Below, one piece after another: positions 62,101 through 64,000 of a stretch of 64,000 nt of DNA (position 1 is its first letter; each line of letters begins with the position of its first letter). The DNA comes from Diploscapter coronatus (lineage: Eukaryota > Nematoda > Chromadorea > Rhabditida > Rhabditidae). The position numbers and the translations under genes were made by a program. The stretch is taken from assembly GCA_964036155.1 (NCBI GenBank), contig OZ038422.1:33193201-33257200 (forward strand), given 5' to 3'. Under the pieces are notes generated by a model. The model made no database searches. It worked only from the letters and a program-made list of their open reading frames with translations, and had not been told where the DNA came from.

Positions 62101-62481
62101 TTGTTTAATCTGAAAATAAAAATGCCGTAAATCCTCTAATAGAATCTTTTTTTTTTATTTTTAAGAGGTTGAAAACTAAAAACAAGGCATCTATTACGGG
62201 TTTTACGGTATGAAATATTTTAGTTAAAAATAACTAGAAAAATGAAAGGCAAGAGAAAATATGTATGATCAGATTTGGGAGATTTGACCCGATATTAGAT
62301 TCGTTTAAATTTTTAAAGAAATATCATTTTTGATTATTAAAGGCACATTAAAATAATTCAGAAACTTTCACGCACCCTATAAAAATTTCCTAAAATCATA
62401 TTCAATATTTAGTGCGGCGAGGGTTATCTAAATTCCTATGCCTGCGAAACAGACGAACGGCTTCCCGTGTCATGCCCTTGA
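56107..62481 (+). CDS. Secreted mosaic protein: inactive astacin, EGF, CUB, Ser/Thr linker, C-type lectin
   Basis: About 19 exons joined with consistent phase, about 680 aa. The ATG follows AATTCAG directly. A signal peptide (SKLLLLFLVANISA) leads straight into ERLKRQAGITIRKWGLNNVY, the start of a mature astacin domain. The domain continues PSTCISFVMNATARNRVK and NVGCKGGEQTITMGAKCIY. The zinc motif reads KAIFHVLGFYTMERRSDRD where astacins have HExxHxxGFxHExxRxDRD. The Met-turn is GSVIHS instead of SVMHY. Then come LPKDNAYFYTMGGPIVTSYD, an EGF module (CPNPTVTCTNSGILN ... CPLGYAGTTC), a CUB-like region (TSWTSLTVTITGSAS, VQFQYVSFSSAQTTFSPGCR) and Pro-rich KPPPPPFL. The exon at 58283-58543 is a Thr/Ser mucin-like repeat. 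The C-type lectin domain has CPSGWDFANGKCYK, YVTWNTASANCMAL, LSSLSWIDI, NNGLWNDAT and CGEGYLNSYACE. It ends in TGA at 62479-62481, with AATAAA at 62524-62529. Confidence 0.82.
58290..58460 (+). repeat. In-frame tandem repeat encoding Thr/Ser linker
   Basis: Repeats of ACGTCCACATCGACGTCTAC and ACGTCCACATCCTCGTCTAC alternate, with a higher-order period of about 48 bp. In the gene's frame they read TSTSTSTS; other frames and the other strand are also open by virtue of the repeat. Confidence 0.9.
59692..59832. repeat. Foldback element in lectin-gene intron
   Basis: Arms ATAGGCAATTTCGAAAAGTG / GAACGATAGAAACATACGAA and TTCGTATGTTCCTATGATTT / ATCGTTCTACATTTCCAGG; ends with TTGCCTACTAT. Confidence 0.75.
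60777..62103. mobile_element. 1.3-kb palindromic element in last intron of the lectin gene
   Basis: Left arm (60777 to about 61005) and right arm (about 61898 to 62103) are inverted copies, visibly about 75-80% identical. They begin AAGAGTGAATGTCAGCAAGG and, on the minus strand, AAGAGTAAATGTCAATAAGG. Both arms carry the start of one reading frame. The minus-strand copy (62094 downwards) reads MSIRIKVGVSRGPSIWLIFT then a hydrophobic stretch. The plus-strand copy reads MSARTKVCINRDPWIWLIFT and stops after a one- or two-base loss. The interior shares ACAAAAGTTGATCAACTTGA-like text with the abcf-3 palindrome. Confidence 0.75.
62122..62216. repeat. Small inverted repeat with CCGTAAA arms
   Basis: TGCCGTAAATCCTCTAATAG on the left, CTATTACGGGTTTTACGGTA on the right; a T-rich loop lies between. 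Confidence 0.65.
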
Positions 62482-63770
62482 TTATTCTTCTTATCTGATA
62501 TTTCTTTTCAAATGAGTACTGTGAATAAAAAATTTCATTGTTATCAAAAAGTATGAAATGAAAATAGATCGAAATCTATGGCTCACTAATTAAAGTTGCT
62601 TAACATTCTTCAGAGAAGTCAGATCAATTTGATTTTTATTTTCGGGACGAGTATCGATAGGTGAAGCTGGGCGTGCATGCTTTGCTTTCTTGAAATTCAA
62701 ACTGCGAATGAATGACGAAACGGGAATCATAGTATTTCGCAAAGAGAACTAACCTGAAATGCCTTATTCACGCATGTGTAAACATTCCTATCATCACTTA
62801 AATTTGGCTCAAATATTTCATTGAATTGCTTTGATGAAATGCAATTTTATTCATAGAAGCTACGTAGATTTGAACTTAATGCTCAGGACGAATGTCTCCA
62901 ATTTAAATTGATTTTCTCCATAATGATGACTTTATATTCTTCCAAGGCATTAGATAAATTCTATCTCTGAGTTCAGAGCGTATTTCGATAGACGAAACTG
63001 GTAACGAATTAGTGCTCAGTTTCATTGATCTCGAACAGCAGAGATAATGAAGCTAAAATTAAAGATAAGCAAAAAACGTTTTCTTTGTACCTTCTGACGG
63101 GTGTCATTTTCAACTTCTAAATTAGCATAGCTCTGCCCACTTCTGAGGGCGGGACCTGACCTTCCCATTTTTGTGATTAGGGTTCATGGGTGTATCCACC
63201 CATATGGGTCTGGTTCGGATCCGGGACATTTTTTTTTGCAATTGTCCGGACCCTTGTTAGTTATTCGTGGAATGGCTCTTAAATAAACGCACTTCACATT
63301 TGAACAATATTCGAAGGCCTTGACAAAAGAAAATTTCAAAGATTTAAAAAAGCCAACTTTCGCGAAGCATATTTTATTAAAAAAATAATTATTTTTATAG
63401 CTAGTATATCTTAAAGATTCATTTAAAGTTTAAAAAATTCGAAACTCTACGATTAGATTTTCAAAAGAAAAAATAATGTGAGGTGCATAGAACATGTGAA
63501 ATATTAGTAATTCCAATGTAAAAAATCACGAATTTTCAAACCATCTTTATTCGTTCTGAACTTAGAAAAGATCATAAAATCTACAGTAGCTGACTGGGGG
63601 AAGTCAGTAAAATATCATTTTGTTTATAGAAGAAACAACTTGATATCAATGTTACAAAAGAGAAAAATAAACCATTTATGAGCCAAAATGGCAGATTTTA
63701 GTCGGATCGGTGTGGAATCCTAACCGTCTACGTTTTCGCAGCTATAAAAGTGGAACAGAGAGCGAACAAC
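62482..63770. other. Convergent 3' region at the right end of the window
   Basis: After the lectin-gene poly(A) signal, no exon is recognised until 63771. The inverted repeat copy at 63117-63286 lies here. Confidence 0.5.
63117..63286 (-). repeat. Dispersed repeat with GGTCCGGACAAT, inverted copy
   Basis: The minus strand reads GGGTCCGGACAATTGCAAAA, GGATCCGAACCAGACCC, GGTGGATACACCCATG, CAAAAATGGGAAGGTCAGG and TCCCGCCCTCAGAAGTGGGC, matching 53036-53230. Confidence 0.85.
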
Positions 63771-64000
63771 TCAAATCTGGAAGTTAGGCAGCTTGTCCAT
63801 GCCGTACGTCTTGTACCTGAAATTTAATATTATTTATAAAGTTTTAATTTTAAGACTATCTTTCAGAGGTTCACCCTCTCTATAGAGTTAATTTTCTCAT
63901 AGACATTGCCTTAAATCGAAAAATATAATCTACAATCAGAGATATGATTCAAAACTAAAAAAATGCTCAAAAATCACTATACTTGGGCGTGTTACTTTTC
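63771..64000 (-). CDS. C-terminal exons of an unrecognised protein (5' part outside window)
   Basis: The last exon, 63771-63816, gives the residues after the junction: YKTYGMDKLPNFQI and TGA. It joins in phase 2 to an upstream exon ending at 63983 (KSNTPK), after a 166-nt intron with AAGTATAG donor and TTTCAG acceptor. Phase agreement across the intron and the basic/aromatic composition suggest a real gene end. I do not recognise the family from 20 residues. Confidence 0.55.

Overview
The window looks like a piece of a free-living rhabditid nematode genome, not bacterial DNA. It is AT-rich, with genes broken into many exons by GT-AG introns mostly 40 to 100 nt long. Many coding starts lie just after a polypyrimidine-AG acceptor, as expected for spliced-leader trans-splicing. 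Several genes are recognisable animal or nematode orthologues (pus-3/DEG1, TBC1D20, eif-3.B, sgt-1, btbd-10, pir-1, PIG-Y, abcf-3). I cannot name the species from sequence alone. All exon joins come from reading splice sites and frame by eye.

Layout: 1-6332 (minus) holds a tRNA pseudouridine synthase (3' end off the window) downstream of a TBC1D20-type Rab GAP. 6534-7874 (plus) is a divergent kappa-class GST/DsbA-fold protein. 8596-15111 (minus) is eIF3 subunit b. 15998-16412 (plus) is a small lysine-rich protein and 17353-20148 (plus) a leucine-rich-repeat protein with an elongin-BC-box-like start. 20878-23335 (minus) is SGT-1 and 24260-28701 (plus) BTBD10. 30321-30541 and 31046-33359 (minus) are a mini zinc-finger protein and the RNA 5'-phosphatase PIR-1. 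35294-36202 (minus) is an orphan single-pass membrane protein. 37326-45359 (minus) is ABCF3/GCN20, with a PIG-Y-like membrane protein (45504-45737) about 145 bp upstream in operon-like spacing, and above it an FHA/coiled-coil protein (46523-52295). 56107-62481 (plus) is a secreted mosaic protein: astacin fold, EGF, CUB, Ser/Thr-rich linker, C-type lectin. The last bases hold the 3' exons of an unrecognised minus-strand gene.

Most genes are housekeeping: translation (eIF3b, ABCF3, pseudouridine synthase), ER and Golgi (TBC1D20, PIG-Y), proteostasis (SGT-1) and RNA 5'-end processing (PIR-1). The unusual material is of two kinds. First, the mosaic lectin gene has a complete set of compatible exons, but its astacin domain has lost zinc and catalytic residues and its prodomain. 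It looks like a secreted pseudoprotease fused to a lectin. Second, introns and intergenic regions carry very many foldback elements: over twenty imperfect hairpins of about 70-240 bp in at least eight sequence families, several sharing a GAAATAG core. There are also three large palindromes (634 bp with a tRNA-like promoter sequence, about 2.2 kb, about 1.3 kb), a cluster of about 20 copies of GGGTACATG in both orientations, and a strong candidate miRNA-like hairpin.
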